Of a DNA stretch of 64,000 nucleotides, positions 11,801 to 33,300 are shown piece after piece. The translations under genes were made by a program, and so were the position numbers. The DNA is from Nepenthes gracilis (Eukaryota > Streptophyta > Magnoliopsida > Caryophyllales > Nepenthaceae): the NCBI GenBank assembly GCA_033239525.1, contig BSYO01000023.1, forward strand, positions 14,455,304-14,519,303, given 5' to 3'. The first letter of the stretch is position 1, and each line of letters starts with the position of its first letter. The notes beneath the pieces are model-generated. The model did no database searches. It had not been told where the DNA came from and saw only the letters and a program-made list of their open reading frames with translations.

Positions 11801-13233
11801 ATATATCAACGATACACCCGATATCTTTTGATCTATCAGCCAATGGTTTCCCGATGTTCCAATTCACGAGGAAAATTTTGCATCCAACTCTGACACGTAT
11901 CACCCAATATAATTATAATCGCTTCCAATATTTTCATCTATATTATAAGCGTTGGCTGGATTTAGCCATAGACAGATATGCTGACAGTGGTACTTTTTTG
12001 TGGGTACGCGTCACACATGTTGATGATTAGTCATTAGCATATGATTGTTGAGATTTGACATATAAATTTGTTGACAACAAACTGTAGGCTCATACTGCAC
12101 AAATATGCAAATGAAGATGTTTCTCTTGGTTCCTGGTTTATTGGCCTTGATGTAGAGCACGTTGATGAGCACAGCATGTGCTGTGGAACTCCTCCAGGTA
12201 CTTCCATTTTTATTCAGAATTTCATTAGATGACTCACTAATTTACAACTTATTTACAATTCATTCTCTATATATATAGTGTCCATTAAAATTCAAAAGAA
12301 AAGAAAAAAGAAATGAAAAAATTAAAACGAGCCATACATGCAGATTTATTGAAGGAGGGTTGGAAATAGGTGGACTAACTATCATTTCTTTTCACCAATT
12401 AGCATGGAACTTGTTCAATGTGGATGCTTAACCATGAATGGTGCTTCAAGCGATAATATAAGTTCCAGAAGAAACAGGTCTGGGCAGATTGAATATCTGA
12501 TGATCTGCTAACCATCTGGAATTCATATTACATATCATCTTTTTCTTGTCAGGATGAATTTTTCAATGTAAGAAGATATCAACTAATATTTACAATATTA
12601 GCCCATATTCATCAGTTTCTAGAGAATTCAATGCTGATATTTCCCAGTAATGGGAAAAAATTAAACGTGACATATCATCCAAAAATTAATTTTATAAATT
12701 TGCTCCTGAGAGTTTATATCCACACATTTTAAATATATTCAAAAAACCAAAATTTTCTAAGAAGTGTAAACTCAGTACCCTATCGAGATATAAAACATGC
12801 AAAGATCAAATATTTTGGGATATTTTTAATGACCTGAATGATATCAAGATTAGAGCTCATCAAATATGTAAATTGTTAATTAAAGATGATTAAAATTTAG
12901 AATATAACTCATTTTTTATGTAGCCATGAGATAAAAATTGTTGCATCTATGACATTTGATGCCAAAGTGTATCATCTAATACAGCCAATATTGTTACGTC
13001 AATAACTAATACCGATATCAATATTTTCTTTCTCTACAAATCTTCTTCCTTTTTATTGCTTATTTTTTTCTCTGTGCTTCACAGACTGTGAATTGAAGGC
13101 ACGGGCCGGCAACATATGTGCAGCATCATTTGACTGGAGCTGCAGTGGAATATGCCAGTCGGTGGAGAAGATCAAATACGTCCATGAACAATGCAGCGAA
13201 GGAGACAGTAAAGTATGGAGTATGGTGTTATGA
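8829..13233 (+). CDS. GALT31A: GALT31A-type galactosyltransferase (GT31), multi-exon
   Basis: This is a Golgi type II membrane glycosyltransferase of family GT31; the closest family I recognise is GALT31A, which elongates beta-1,6-galactan side chains of arabinogalactan proteins. Exons read by eye: 8829-8923, 9058-9154, an uncertain 33-nt exon 9279-9311, about 9534-9762, 9857-9920, 10693-10765, 10847-10967, 11277-11364, 11471-11596, 12088-12197 and 13085-13233, giving about 394 residues. The N-terminus is a short basic tail plus signal anchor ([16 protein letters not shown]). A DUF4094-like stem ([12 protein letters not shown]) is followed by the catalytic domain, with [19 protein letters not shown], the metal-binding DDD in [29 protein letters not shown], and conserved cysteines in CCGTPPDC and FDWSCSGIC. 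All junctions are in frame except that between the second coding exon and the exon ending 9762, where the phase is off by one nucleotide. Either of two adjacent ATGs (8829 or 8832) could start translation. Confidence 0.92.
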
Positions 13234-14344
13234 CATTTTAGGGAGAAGATCGATTTCGGTCAAAGAGGATCGTAACTGTTCATCTTCCAGCTCAGGCCGT
13301 GAAAAGAGGACACCGTCAATAGGAGTGATTCATCGGTTTATGCATGGATACTATTCTATTATGGGCCTAATTTCTCTCCTTAGGATTCCTTTTCTGTTTT
13401 CTGTTACGGGCAAAATTGTTTGTTATTTCCTTTTCTGTTTGGTATTCTTTTGGTTAACTTTCGGTCGGTTTCCAACCGATCTCGTTGATATTTGATGTAT
13501 ATATACTATCGATGGTAATAATAATGGGTAAGAAAAATATTTGCTCTCTTTCTATTTTCTCTTTCTGCAACTCTCTCCTCTCTATCATTCTCTTTCCTCA
13601 CCTCGTCTCTCTTTCTTCCCTCTCTATTTTCCCTCTCTGCACCGTGGTCATTCCTTGTACCTCGGGCTGATTCTCTCTGCTTTCCCTCGTCCCTTTTCAC
13701 TCGCTGCTTCTCTCTGTCGTTTCCCTGCATTGCTGCCAACTTACGCACCACGGCTGCTTTTCACCTATTTTTGCTATTTTATCCTCTGCCGAACTCCCCG
13801 GCCGACTACTCTGATTTTGCTGTCGTCCCTCATTTGCCGGTGCCGTCACCAACCGTGCACGTATTGTATTCTCATTTGAAAAGCCATACATTACCGGGAA
13901 AGGAAGGAAAGTTATGGTGTTTGGGTTTTGTGTTGGATTTAAGGTTTTATTATCGTAAGTTTTATTCCATGTTATTGTTTTTATAGTACATATATTAGGT
14001 TTGTGCTGAAAGGTTTGGCAAGGCAGTTTCACGAGATCATTATTCTGTGTAATTTTTTCTTCTTGCGGTAAGTTGTTCATCTATGGTGGAAATTTTGAGA
14101 ATTTCAATTCTTGGAAATATTTATTCCCAAATAATAATAATTATTATTATAATTATCATTATCATTATTATTTTATTGTCTGGCTGAAAATGTTAGATGA
14201 AGATAATTATTTATTGAGAATATTTATTATTCGAGAATGATGAATAATAAACATTACATGTAAGATAGTTTTATTTATTAGAGTTTGCAGGACAAATATT
14301 ATCAATCTGCTGTTGAACATTACCTGCAGTAGTGATAATAATAA
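13234..14344. other. 3'UTR and pyrimidine-rich non-coding tract
   Basis: The first 250 bp are the likely 3'UTR of the galactosyltransferase. From about 13540 to 13870 the plus strand is strongly CT-rich, with many CTCTCT and TTTCC runs. In texture it resembles the transcribed part of the LTRs at 28.2-28.7 kb, but no LTR ends or target duplication were found here. From 14100 it is AT-rich with ATT repeats. No gene seen. Confidence 0.5.
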
Positions 14345-14349
14345 CATTT

Positions 14350-15008
14350 TGATGCGTCCCTAAATTTGGTAATTTGTATTCGATGGGGAGCCACTTAGAG
14401 AGTGTTGACGGAGGACTTAGTTCTGATAGCTTGCACTTGACAGGAAGCGACTTTCTGAGAGAAGGGGAGAAAGTTTCCTTGCAAGAAAGAGTTCTTGTAT
14501 CTCACTAGGTGTTTGCTAGCAAGGGTTGTTTCCTTCTTCCCCCTTCACCGGCAGGGGTGAAAGAATATTTGTAATGCAAGTATTGATTTAGCACGACTTT
14601 GGTACCAAGGTTGGTGACAATTTTTCCGTCAGGATTTGCAGAATTGTCCCGGCTATGGTGAAAGCAGTTGATGTTAGTTGTCGTTTTGACATGGTTGTAC
14701 GATCTTAGGCCACTTTTCAGGCACATTTGCTAGGTTCTCTACTAATATATTAGGTATTTCTTGCATGCGTGCTCTACTCTGATCAGGTTGTCGGCTACTC
14801 AATTGAAGGGCACCTTATGCCGTGATTGGCTGGTCTACATGAGACTATCTGTTGGGTCTACTTGGGCTGGCCGAGGCTATCAATTGGGCCAGCCGAGGCG
14901 CCTCCTAGGCCTTATCCATCACAGGAACTCATTGAAACTCAACCCTCCTGGCACAGCAACGAGACAGGCTAGAGTCTACGTCAGCCTATAACTATATAGG
15001 ACCTATCA
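14350..15008. mobile_element. Probable solo LTR
   Basis: A 659-bp block with higher GC than its surroundings starts TGATGCGTCC and ends GGACCTATCA (an imperfect terminal inverted repeat with TG...CA ends). It is flanked by CATTT (14345-14349) and CGTTT (15009-15013), a 4-of-5 match to a 5-bp target duplication. Its start resembles those of the solo LTRs at 42520 and 59952. No reverse transcriptase or other coding sequence is inside. The imperfect flanks leave some doubt. Confidence 0.5.
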
Positions 15009-15426
15009 CGTTTATTTCTAGGTTGAATAGTAATTTCATACACAAATAAATAATATAATACTTATTTTCTATTCCGGCTGCCAAAAAAATCCAGCCGTCC
15101 ATACCAGCCACCAGAGGCTATCTTTCCCACAGTTGCCCACCAGCACGAAACACAAAATAATTATTCACTTTATCAAAATTTTATTTCTGTCAAAGTAAAT
15201 AATAAGATATTTATGCCTACCTTAATCTCATATAACAATATCAGTTCATACCGTACCATGTCAGCTGCCTTTAATGAAAAATATATATACAAAGGATCAT
15301 TGATTGGCTCTGTCATTCATTCATTACACTAATATTCCCTCTGCTACTAACTGGTTTACAGTTCTAATTTCCCAGTTGCCTATAAGACAATTTTTACACT
15401 AGAAAGGCAATGGATAAGAAATGATA

Positions 15427-23219
<7,793 letters not shown>

Positions 23220-23289
23220 TTTTTCCCCTTTTGCTCGCCGGCTTCGAATGACAAGCGTCCTTTACGGTTAACCGTTTGCTGTGGTTGAT

Positions 23290-26200
23290 GGCAAATGGCC
23301 TCTCATTTATTTGTACAGGGTTTTAGGCCATGGAAATCACTGAAATTCGTTTCAAAGAACTCCATATAAGTCGATGATAAGTAGATTGGGTGGAATTATT
23401 CTCATAATTTTAATTATTTATTTTTAAATAGATAATTATTTTCTAATTATTTAAAATAATTAATTTTTGGTTTTTTAAAAATTATTTAAATTAAAATCAT
23501 TCATTTAAAGATAAATAACTACTATATAAAAATAATCATCTCTATCTTTTTCGACTCTTAAACACCAACAAAACATAACCTCAGACATACACGGAAATGA
23601 GCATCCATATATAAATTAGAATGATTAAAATCATAACTGAACTGCATTGCTAAACAAAACCTAAAATCAAACTCGATTACTGATATATACATTACCATAA
23701 ATTAAATATTACAATACTAATAAATTGCAACAAAATAACCACCCTAAGATTATTGTTCTGAATAAAGTATTACATCAACCAGATTTTAACATCTTAATTT
23801 TAATTCTTGAACAGATTTTTCTTAATATGAACCACGTAAAAGATTAGAAAAAAATCAAATTAAGAATAAATTAATTACTCAATAGAGTATATAATTTTTA
23901 TAAATAAACATAATGTATCAAACACGTGATAAAATATGATATCGTTGAATGTCCAAAAAATCGAGAGCATAATTCATAATTTTATTATGCATAATTTGAA
24001 ATGGATAATCAAATTTTCTTCTTTAAATCATACATCTGAAAAATGATTAAATTATATCAAAAATTTAGAGGATTAATGATCAATAATAGTTTCACCAACA
24101 AAGAGGTGAATATTAATACTTGAATTATTATTATTTTTACATAATTAAAAGTTATATACTACTATTTAAGACTCCTACTAGACAATTACACATATAATCT
24201 TGTAAACACAATTAGATGCTGCTTTTAACTCACAAATGAAATGTTTGAATTTCAATTTTCACTAATAATATATTTGAATATGTTATAATACATTCGATTA
24301 ATTATCTATAATGGTCTATATATAATCGAATTAAAAATTTTACTTATATACGAATATATTTTTTATATTTTCTCATACTGAAAAAATATTCTTATCATCA
24401 ATTTATGTAGAGTTTTTTTTTTTTTTCACATTTATGAAATATAACAATACAAAAAAAAATGTGAAAATTTTTGTAAGTATTTTAAAAATATGTAAGAATA
24501 GCAGTGTACACTTTATAAATATGTTAGAATATTTATTATTGAAATTACAGAAAAAATAGTATAATTGCCTCATATTGGTTGTAAAACATGCATGCACATT
24601 TTTATAAATTTCAAAATATGAAGAATATATATCTGAAATTTAGAAACATATAAGAGTTTTTAAATATAATGTAAATGCATCATAGATATTGTTGTTGAAA
24701 AATATGGTGCATATGAATTAAAAATATATATTTTATAAAATTATATAAAATAAAAATAAAGTATATATATATGTAAAATATAAATATTACATATATAAAA
24801 TTAGAGTATATATGAATATTTAAAATAATATATACTCAAAGAAGTACAAAAAATCAACAACCGGAGAAAAAGAGTTTGAATACATTTACTTTATATTTAA
24901 AATTATCCAAATATCTTTTAAATTTTACTTATTTCATTATTCTCCTACATTTTCTATCTCTTTTTTTCTTTTGTTCTCTTCTCTTTCTCTCTAAAACTAT
25001 CCGAAAATAACTAAAAATTGATTAATAAAGTTTTATATAGAAAACTAGCTCATATGTGCCCACAAAGTATGCATCAAGCGTTAAGGTATAAACTGTATGG
25101 CGCACAGGTATTTATTAAGCGCGTATCATATTTTTGTATTATACTTTGAATACATAAATGTGTTTATTGAATATAACTAATCTATTTAAATGCGCATGAG
25201 CACTCTAACGACATTCTTTATGCGTGATCTTACTATTCAAAATACATATATACGTAGGTCAAACATTAATTACTGTCACTTGATTTGATATAATCCGGTT
25301 AGATAATTAATTTTAATCTAAAATATCATTTGATCTCGATATTATTATTAACTTAAATTAATTAATCATTATAAATATAATTTGGGATTTATACCTTACA
25401 GGAAGAGATAATACTCCGTCTAAATTTGCATGTCAGGCCCAATACCTCTAAATTTAATATCTTTCAATATCTTACTACATGATATTCACAAGAAGTTATT
25501 ATTTCCTATACTTGTAATATTATTGCATAATTGAAATCAATAAAAGATGAGAAAAATATTGTGAATTTCAATTAAAAAGCAAATGCAGGGATTAAAGTGT
25601 CTAATAGCAATAGAGATTTTATTGAATCAATAAATATAAACAGTTATTACTACCATTCTCCAAATGAACATCAAAATCACCACCGAATGATCAGTTCAAA
25701 ACACAGAAGAAAACTAAGATGGTTGCTATTCTCTTTTTTTCTCAAGTCACAATTTTTTATTTTTATCTCTCTCAAAAACACTTAGAAAATAATGTGGCAG
25801 GATTATAAGCCAATGAAGACATTATTAAATAAAAGAATGGGCAATGGCATGTAAGTAATTAAAGAAAAGAGGTCCAAAAATGAACCAAAATTTTTTAATT
25901 AATTCTCTTAATTTTTTATTTATTAGTTAGGTTAAATAAATACTAATTAGAACACATATATGGTAACGAGATAAACATTAAGTAGTGCATCTAGGGCACT
26001 AAAAACCAAGACCCTCCACCAAAGTAGTGTTAAGATTCAAGTGCGACAACTTAAGGAGGGATTGCCACATCTAAAGATATATCCCCTCATTTATTGAGTA
26101 AAAAATAAATTTAAAATATTGATGAATATGACTCAAATTAGTCTATTTACTTATTTAAATTTTAATTACATGTAAACATTTAATAAAATTATCACAATCC

Positions 26201-27090
26201 TAACTATTAGCTTAAGATATAGAAAATAATTTTGAACTATCAATAGAAAAATTATCAAAATATCATTTAAATGATTCTATAACTTTAATCTGACCGACTT
26301 TAATATAAATTTAGCTCAAACTCATTTATAATTAATAGCTAATTAATTATATTTTTTAATAACATATCTGGTTAAAAGTTAAATAAATTTGAGTTAAAAT
26401 ATTACGATATTACATTTTGTCCAACAGTCCATTATCTCTAGCAGTTTATTTAAAAACAATAGATTGATAAAATATTACTATAAAAATAAATATTCGATGG
26501 TGAACTATAATATTAACCTTTACTATCCCATATCTTTTATAATATAAAGTAAATCGAATCAAAATTAAATTTGGATTAAACTTGATAGGATTTTAATAAA
26601 AAAATTATAACAGTTAAATTGGTTTGGACTGACCTAAGCCCAATTACTTATGCCAAAATTGTATGGCCATATCCTCCCATAATTAAACCAGGCTGTTTTT
26701 ACATTTAGATATTATAATATAATTTTAAAGTATTTGTATTTAGATACTTATATATAAAAAATTTGAAAAAAGATATAAAAAAGTTTATTTAAAACAATTA
26801 TATTTACATCAATATTATTATTTACACCAAATATGATCTTATGAGTTAATTTTTTCTTTATAAAAACTACTTTATATTAAATTTTATGTTTTCAAATAAA
26901 TCAAAATTCGAGCCCGTTGATTTTTTTTAATCGTTTCCGCCCATAAAATTAATTAGAATTATTTTTTAATTATATTTTATATATAATATTTATATGCTTT
27001 AATTATATTCGATAAAATGTTTGATGGAACTCATGAGACTAATTTGGTAGCTGATTTTTTATCTTGTCTCGTTCAAAACAATACGCGACA
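23290..27090. other. AT-rich intergenic region between HAM1 and the TMEM50-like gene
   Basis: No gene is supported. Most of it is low-complexity A/T sequence. The part from about 24085 to 25410 is an old dispersed repeat whose diverged partner lies at about 44390-45790. The two genes are transcribed away from each other from its ends. Confidence 0.55.
24085..25410. repeat. Diverged AT-rich dispersed repeat, copy A
   Basis: In the same order and orientation it shares several islands with 44390-45790: an ACAATTAAA / ACATAATTAAAAG block, the AACTCACAAATGAAATGTT-like block, a TTCTCCT plus TTTCTCTCT pyrimidine tract, and a terminal TTAATTTAATTAATTAT-like block. Identity is low, so this is an ancient duplication or transposon family of unknown class. 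It has no open reading frame worth naming. Confidence 0.45.
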
Positions 27091-27309
27091 GATGCAGATT
27101 GCTGAATACGCAGTAGCGCTTGCATCATAAGGAGGAAAAGGGAGAAGGAATTGACAGGGAAGGAAGGAGGAGAAGTGCAGGTATCTCAGAGAAAGCTAGC
27201 ACGGGCTGGATCGTGCACTGACGATAATCTGCCTGCAAAACATCTCCTCATACCTGAAGAAACCGTAGCGACCCGAAGCATCCGACCGGAGACGAACAGA
27301 AGGGGGTAA

Positions 27310-30300
27310 ATGGATTTTGCAGAGATGTGGGTTATCTTCGGACCCGCCGTTGCCGGTGTCGTATTTGGTGCCGGATGGTGGTTTTGGGTCGACGCCGTAG
27401 TTTGCAGTTCCGTCACGATTTCCTTCGTCCACTACCTCCCAGGTTTTGCCCCCCTCTCTAATTCTTCACTTTCTGTGTACTCTTTGGCTAATCTGACGCG
27501 ATCTTCTCTATGCTTAGGCATATTTGCTTCTTTGGCTGCTTTGATGTTCAATTGCGTAAGAAAAGAGGACATTGATTACTCTCCCTACGAAGAAGGCGAG
27601 TGGAGGTAATTTTATTTTTTTTCAATTATTGCCTAATTCTCTCTCGATTCCTTTGGCGCATAGTTTTCTGCACATGGTATAAATTTTGATATTGCAAATG
27701 AAACTTTCGTCGAAGTATTGCTGTCTCCGCTGAGGTGTGATAGCGTGATCTGGACTGGGTATTAGCTTTGACCCTGATATGCTTAATTTCACACACATGC
27801 TTCCTAAAAATGTCTGCAATATGGTATGATTTAATTACCAACTGTTGGGCAGCAACCGAGTAAATCAACATCATGGGTGGCTAAATGAAGCTGCCAACGG
27901 TTGACAATTATCTCTCGAGGAGGATCATGATAGGTTGGCAACTTCATTTCCTTCAATATTATGGGGGGTCTTCTACTTCTGGTCTTGTTGAATGTGATGT
28001 TCAATGGTGATCATATGATGCAACTTTTTACCATTAGAAAGATTTTGTTTTAGACACTGGAAACATAGACATGAAGCAAATTAAAATAAGTTAGAAGCTT
28101 ACAGCCTTCTGTTCTGGCGGGATATGAGTATTGATTTAGATTTTGTATCAGCCCTTTTCTCCCTTCCTAGGTCAAGTTGACTAAGTTGTTCCTGTAGCTT
28201 TGATGCGTGCTCCATGGTAATCGTTGCGATCGTCAGTGAGATGATGAGGATTGAGGAGAGGAGAGTTCTGGTAGAGGAGAAATAGAGAGAAGAGGGGAAA
28301 CAATCGAGAGAGAAGAGGGACAGAGAGTAGACAATAGAGGCAAACAGGGGAAAGGGAAGGGAAATAGAAGGGAAAGGGCTGAGGTGCAATAAACCGAGCA
28401 GGGAAAAGCAGAAAAAAAGCAAAAAGCAAGAAGCAAGGAAAGGACAGTGAGAGAGAGGATAAGAGTAAATGTTTCTTTCTCCCTTTTTCATCATAGACAG
28501 TAATGAATTATATATACAAAGCATACGTAGCCCAGAGCCAATGGACAGTTCCACTACTTCCTAACCTCCTAACAGAACATTCTAACATTGAACGTAACCT
28601 AATTAACATTCTAACAAAACAAAGCTTGATAACAAACCCAATTAACAAGATAATAGAACAGTGCACATGGTTCTCAAGTTGGGGGCTACTGTTGGCATAT
28701 GTCTGAGTAACCGTGGTGGAGCCCCGGAACCCTAACATTACCCTCCTCATCAAGAAAACCTTGTTCTCAAGGTTGAACGAGAGGGGATCCGTACCAGCTT
28801 CAACAACGACCTCCCAAATGGCTTCTAGATTTCCGTCAGTCCAACCATTGATATTATACGCTAACCCTGAAATGAAATTGCAAAGCAGAAGGGATACTGC
28901 AGCCGCGGCATCAAATGACAGAGGTGCAGGCCACGATACATGCCTCCGGAAATTGCTTGCTGTACGAATAAGCATCTCTTCATATTTATTCCAACTCCTG
29001 AGCCTATGGACACAAACCTCTAAGGAATTAGCAACATTACTTAAGCGCTGGACCTCCACGTTGTGCAAATCCTCACCAGCCCAGATTTGGAGAGTGTATA
29101 TGTTAATCCTCACGTCAGCACTAGCAAGCAATGCGATGAGCAAAAACCAAATGACAGTTGTAGGGATGAATTTCGTGAATCTATTCCCTAATTCGTTGAT
29201 GAAGTAGGACTTCAATAAAAATACCCGAAACCCATACTCATAATACAACAGTGCAGGAAACATTGCCTCCAACCCTGTTATACACAGCAAAACTCCACCC
29301 AGGGACATCCAGCCACTCAACCTTGTTTGCTTCAAGAATTTGTACATGTAATAAGGTGAGAGGGCTTCATAGATGTGTGGATTCCAGTGGAAGATATTGT
29401 ACAAGCCAAGAGCACATATGCAAAGTGACCCAACCAGCACCCATGCTGCAAACACTGAAGCAGATAACAAGAGAAATGACCGGAGGGATGATGAGAATGC
29501 CCCCGCCTTTAGAAATGTTGGTGGAAATGTTGGTAAGGCATCCTTTTCTGCCAGTACATGCACATGAGCATCCATTGGGCTGAAAGCGCAAGCTACCTTC
29601 CGCAACAACAATTACTCCTTCTGGAGTATACGTTGTCCCACTCACACCATATTTAAGAGTGACAGGAGCAGGGTGCAGGGAGTGGAACACACCTATCGTT
29701 GATACCAACATCATATTGGTGGTCTGAATTCCAGCCTTGTCTCTGCATATTAGTGTTATGCCTTCCATGCTAATGACTACAACATCACTTGGAACAAGTG
29801 CTGTGGTAGGTAATATAAAAAACCAACCATTACCCGGAACAGTTATAACGTCAGTTTGGGATGCTTGTAACTTCTCCATACCCTTCCCAACAGTTGTTTT
29901 CAGTAATGACCCCCACTGCTTGGATAAAAGTCCAACTGCAACACATTTGTAATAGGGCCCATACTGACATCTATTGCCAACCGGTGCATCCAGAATGGTG
30001 ATTTGGGCCCTCGTCTGGGAAGAGCAAGCTGCAGTGGTCTTCACGTATGAGAATTGGAAGAGGGAATTGAACTTTCTAGAGAAGGTCTCAATAATTCTAC
30101 AATCTTTGTCCCTGCAAGACACCCCCATTAAGGCTACATACGCCAGCAATTCACATCCCCGAGCACCAGAACCTACCATGAACATGCTCGCCTCCACCAT
30201 GTTGTTCTGCAACTTGGATCTAAAAATAGAAGTCAGGGCATCATGATGTTTGTGGGAGGACCAGAAGTCTGTGGAAGGAGTTAAAACCGTTCCTGCACCC

Positions 30301-33300
30301 AAGGCGAAGCGGCGAAGGACATTGTGAGCACTCTCTCCCAATCTTCGGTTGCCAGGATCCTTAAACACGTCTTGCAACGGGTTGAATTTCAACACCTTAG
30401 GCTGCTTGTTGGACAGTTTTCGAAAATTCACAACTCCACAGATCTACGAATCCATAGGAGTAAGCATTGTCACTGACTTTACCCCAGACACGAGTCCAGT
30501 GGTTGAAGTCGTGAACTGTGAGGGGATTGGAAGAACAGAGGAAATTGTGGACGGCAAGGCCTTCTTAACCAGTTTCAACATCTCGGTGCTCGTCTCGGAT
30601 GTGGACGGAGACATGGTTGGGGAAGCTTTTGACAAGTTTCTGGAAACAAAATAGCCAGATATATGTTGAGGAACCGTTTTGGAAAACGGACCCGTTGGAA
30701 TTTCATTGTCACTGGAGTGGGCATCTGCACATGGAACGAGATTCTGGAGGGGGCCGTGAAATGTTCTATGTAACGTGTCACAGTTAGAGCACAACCCGTG
30801 TGCTCTGTGTGAGGCCATTATTGCAGAATTCAAGTTCTTCATCGGTAAATCTGGCAAAGGGCTGTGTGGAATAAGGGAATTTGGCAGAGTTGTGGAGAAA
30901 GGTGGCTTAGTGATTTTGGGTTCTGGTAATGTGTGTGGTATTAGGGGCTAGATGTGAGTCTGCGGTGGTGGCAACATGGTCAAAGATGTGCTAATCGCGG
31001 AGTTGGTTGAAAGTATCGGTAGATTGACGGATTGTTGCGGTTGTGTCCCGACTTGAGACAAGGAATGGAAAATTTCAAAGAAGGATTGTGGAATTTGCTC
31101 AATGGTGGGAGTGTTTGATGGGATACCTGCTGCATGGTGCTGGACGGTCGCCTCCAACTCCTTGAACGCCTTCGTCCTTGCTGGTAAGCTAGGGTTGGAA
31201 CAGAATGGTGGAATTTCTGTGGGAGGCCGACGAAGATGAGAGAACAGGGCTATAATTGAAGGGGAGGGTGGACTCGATGGGGAATTGTCAGACGGCAAGG
31301 GATGTTGTTCGCTTCGTTGTTGTTCGATTCAGTGGAGTGATTGGCTGAGGTCACTGATGGACGACCGGATTTGGGCTATGGTGGAAATGGCGCCAAATCT
31401 GTCGGTAGCCGGCGGAGGTCCTTCATCGCATTGGCTAGTTTAGTGATGACCACTTCGAGTGCGTCGAATGCTTGTTCTTCGATCTCCTCTGGTTTAGTCT
31501 CAATGAGAGCACCGAATGATGCATGCTTCATGGTAATCGTTACGATCGTCGGCGAGATGATGAGGATTGAGAAGGAGAGGGGAGTTCTGGTAGAGGAGAA
31601 ATAGAGGGAAGAGGGAAAACAATCGAGAGAGAAGAGGGACAGAGAGCAAACAATAGAGGCAAACAGGGGAGATAAACCGAGGTGTAGAGAGGAGTAGGGA
31701 AAAGCAGAAAAGAAGCAGGAAGCAGGGAAAAGACAGTGAGAGAGAGGATCAGAGTAAATGTTTCTTCCTCCCTTTTTCATCACAGACAGTTTAGAATTAT
31801 ATATGCAAAGCATACGTAGCCCAGAGCCAATGGACAGTTCCACTATTTTCTAACCTCCTAACTGAACATTCTAACATTGCACGTAACCTAATTAACATCC
31901 TAACAGAACAAAACTTGATAACAAACCCAATTAACAAGATAATAGAACGGTGCACATGATTTTCGAGCTGGGGGCTGCTGTTGGCATATGTCAGAGTAAC
32001 TGTGGAGGAGCCTCGGCACCGTAACAAGCTTATTATCGGGACAGAGATGATTAGTTGAGGGTTCACTCTATTGCAGTGTTCATCAAGATGCCTTCTCCAT
32101 CCCTTGATATTTTGTTGCTTCATTGGTATGTGGGGTTTTCTGTCTACCAGCATCGTGTATCCCGACATTTTTGGCAGCCTATTTGAACTGTGAAGCATGG
32201 GTTAGCTAGGTGACTGATGTATTGGCTAACAAGGATACTAGAACACAATAACCTTGTTGAAATTGTTAATGAAATTTGTTACTAAAAGAATAGTAAATGC
32301 CAGACTTTAACATAGATGGAATTTGGTTATTAACAAAGTCAAGCCATGGTATGAAACTTTCATTTGCATCTTAATATTTCTGAAATGATATTGGTTTTAA
32401 TGTGACTGTATGTTGTTTTTCCGTATTTGCTAAGAGCTTGTATTTTCTTGATCATGGTCTTGTTCGTTGTTCTTGAAAGCCAAATTCAAGTTAATTACGG
32501 CACTGCTGTTTCATTCTAGTATTCTATACTAGAAATGGTTCATGTTTCTTTATTCCTAAATGGTTCTTGCTTTCTTCATCCTTTTGGGGCTTCCAGACTT
32601 TTTTTGCTGCTGATATTGTTGAATCCACTTAACTAAAATACTAATGGCATGCACATCAGGATAGTATTTAGGTGCCTGCCTTCTCTGATAGGGTTGACCA
32701 TGACTGATCAATCTGACTCTTACCTGTAAAGTAATGTTTGTTTAACTCTTTTTGCAATTATCTTTTTTTTTTTTTGGGGGGGGGGGGGGTGGAGGGGCAC
32801 AGCTGGGGTAGTTGAAAATATTCAAATAAGAAGGAAATACAAGGAATGACAGCTACATATTCCACAAGGTCTTTCTTGGCTGCTGGAAATGATAGAATTG
32901 TGTTAGCTCTTGCAATTGGCTGGTTGTCACTTCATCTACCTTAACAATTCTAGTAATTGTGATGTGGCCTATCCATTAGTGCTTCCTCAATCAATTTCAA
33001 TGGTTCACTTCCTATTTTCTTGGCAGAAAAATGTACATGGGCCACCACCTTCATGGGTTACGAGAGTTTCCCTACACTTGAAGTTGCTAGCACAGGACAT
33101 TTGTCAAAAGAATCTTTATTAGAACTGGAATACCTGATTTGAATGTAATTTATTTGTGGATGTGATTGTAACGGATATTAGATAGCACACTCAAATGTAA
33201 AAGGTGGATAGCATACTTGAATAGATGGAATATTTGATTTGATTGGATTATTTCATGTGTTATGTGTGAAATACAAGGAATGACAGCTACATATTCCACA

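Larger units (their letters stand above)
28201..32026 (-). mobile_element. Full-length non-autonomous LTR retrotransposon with captured host-gene fragments
   Basis: The 3826-bp element is bounded by two LTRs (28201-28737 and 31517-32026) and flanked by exact 5-bp target duplications AGCTT (28196-28200 and 32027-32031). On the minus strand the LTRs begin TGTTA and end GCATCA. A purine-rich tract (minus strand of 28738-28752, GATGAGGAGGGTAA) abuts the 3' LTR. The sequence just inside the 5' LTR (minus strand of 31499-31516) occupies the primer-binding position. A short stretch near 28760-28830 reads EAIWEVV and [10 protein letters not shown], like the C-terminus of Ty3/gypsy polyproteins. No protease, reverse transcriptase, RNase H or integrase is present, so it must have moved using another element's proteins. 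It sits in intron 2 of the TMEM50-like gene, antisense to it. The LTRs differ by substitutions and small indels, so it is not very young. Confidence 0.9.

Noticed and set aside
13506..13751. Arg/Glu-rich open frame on the minus strand
   Set aside because: It is only the reading of a CT-rich tract; composition explains the open frame, and no family is recognisable.
28713..30654. Plus-strand open frames over the retrotransposon
   Set aside because: They are antisense shadows of the minus-strand captured coding segments and match nothing.
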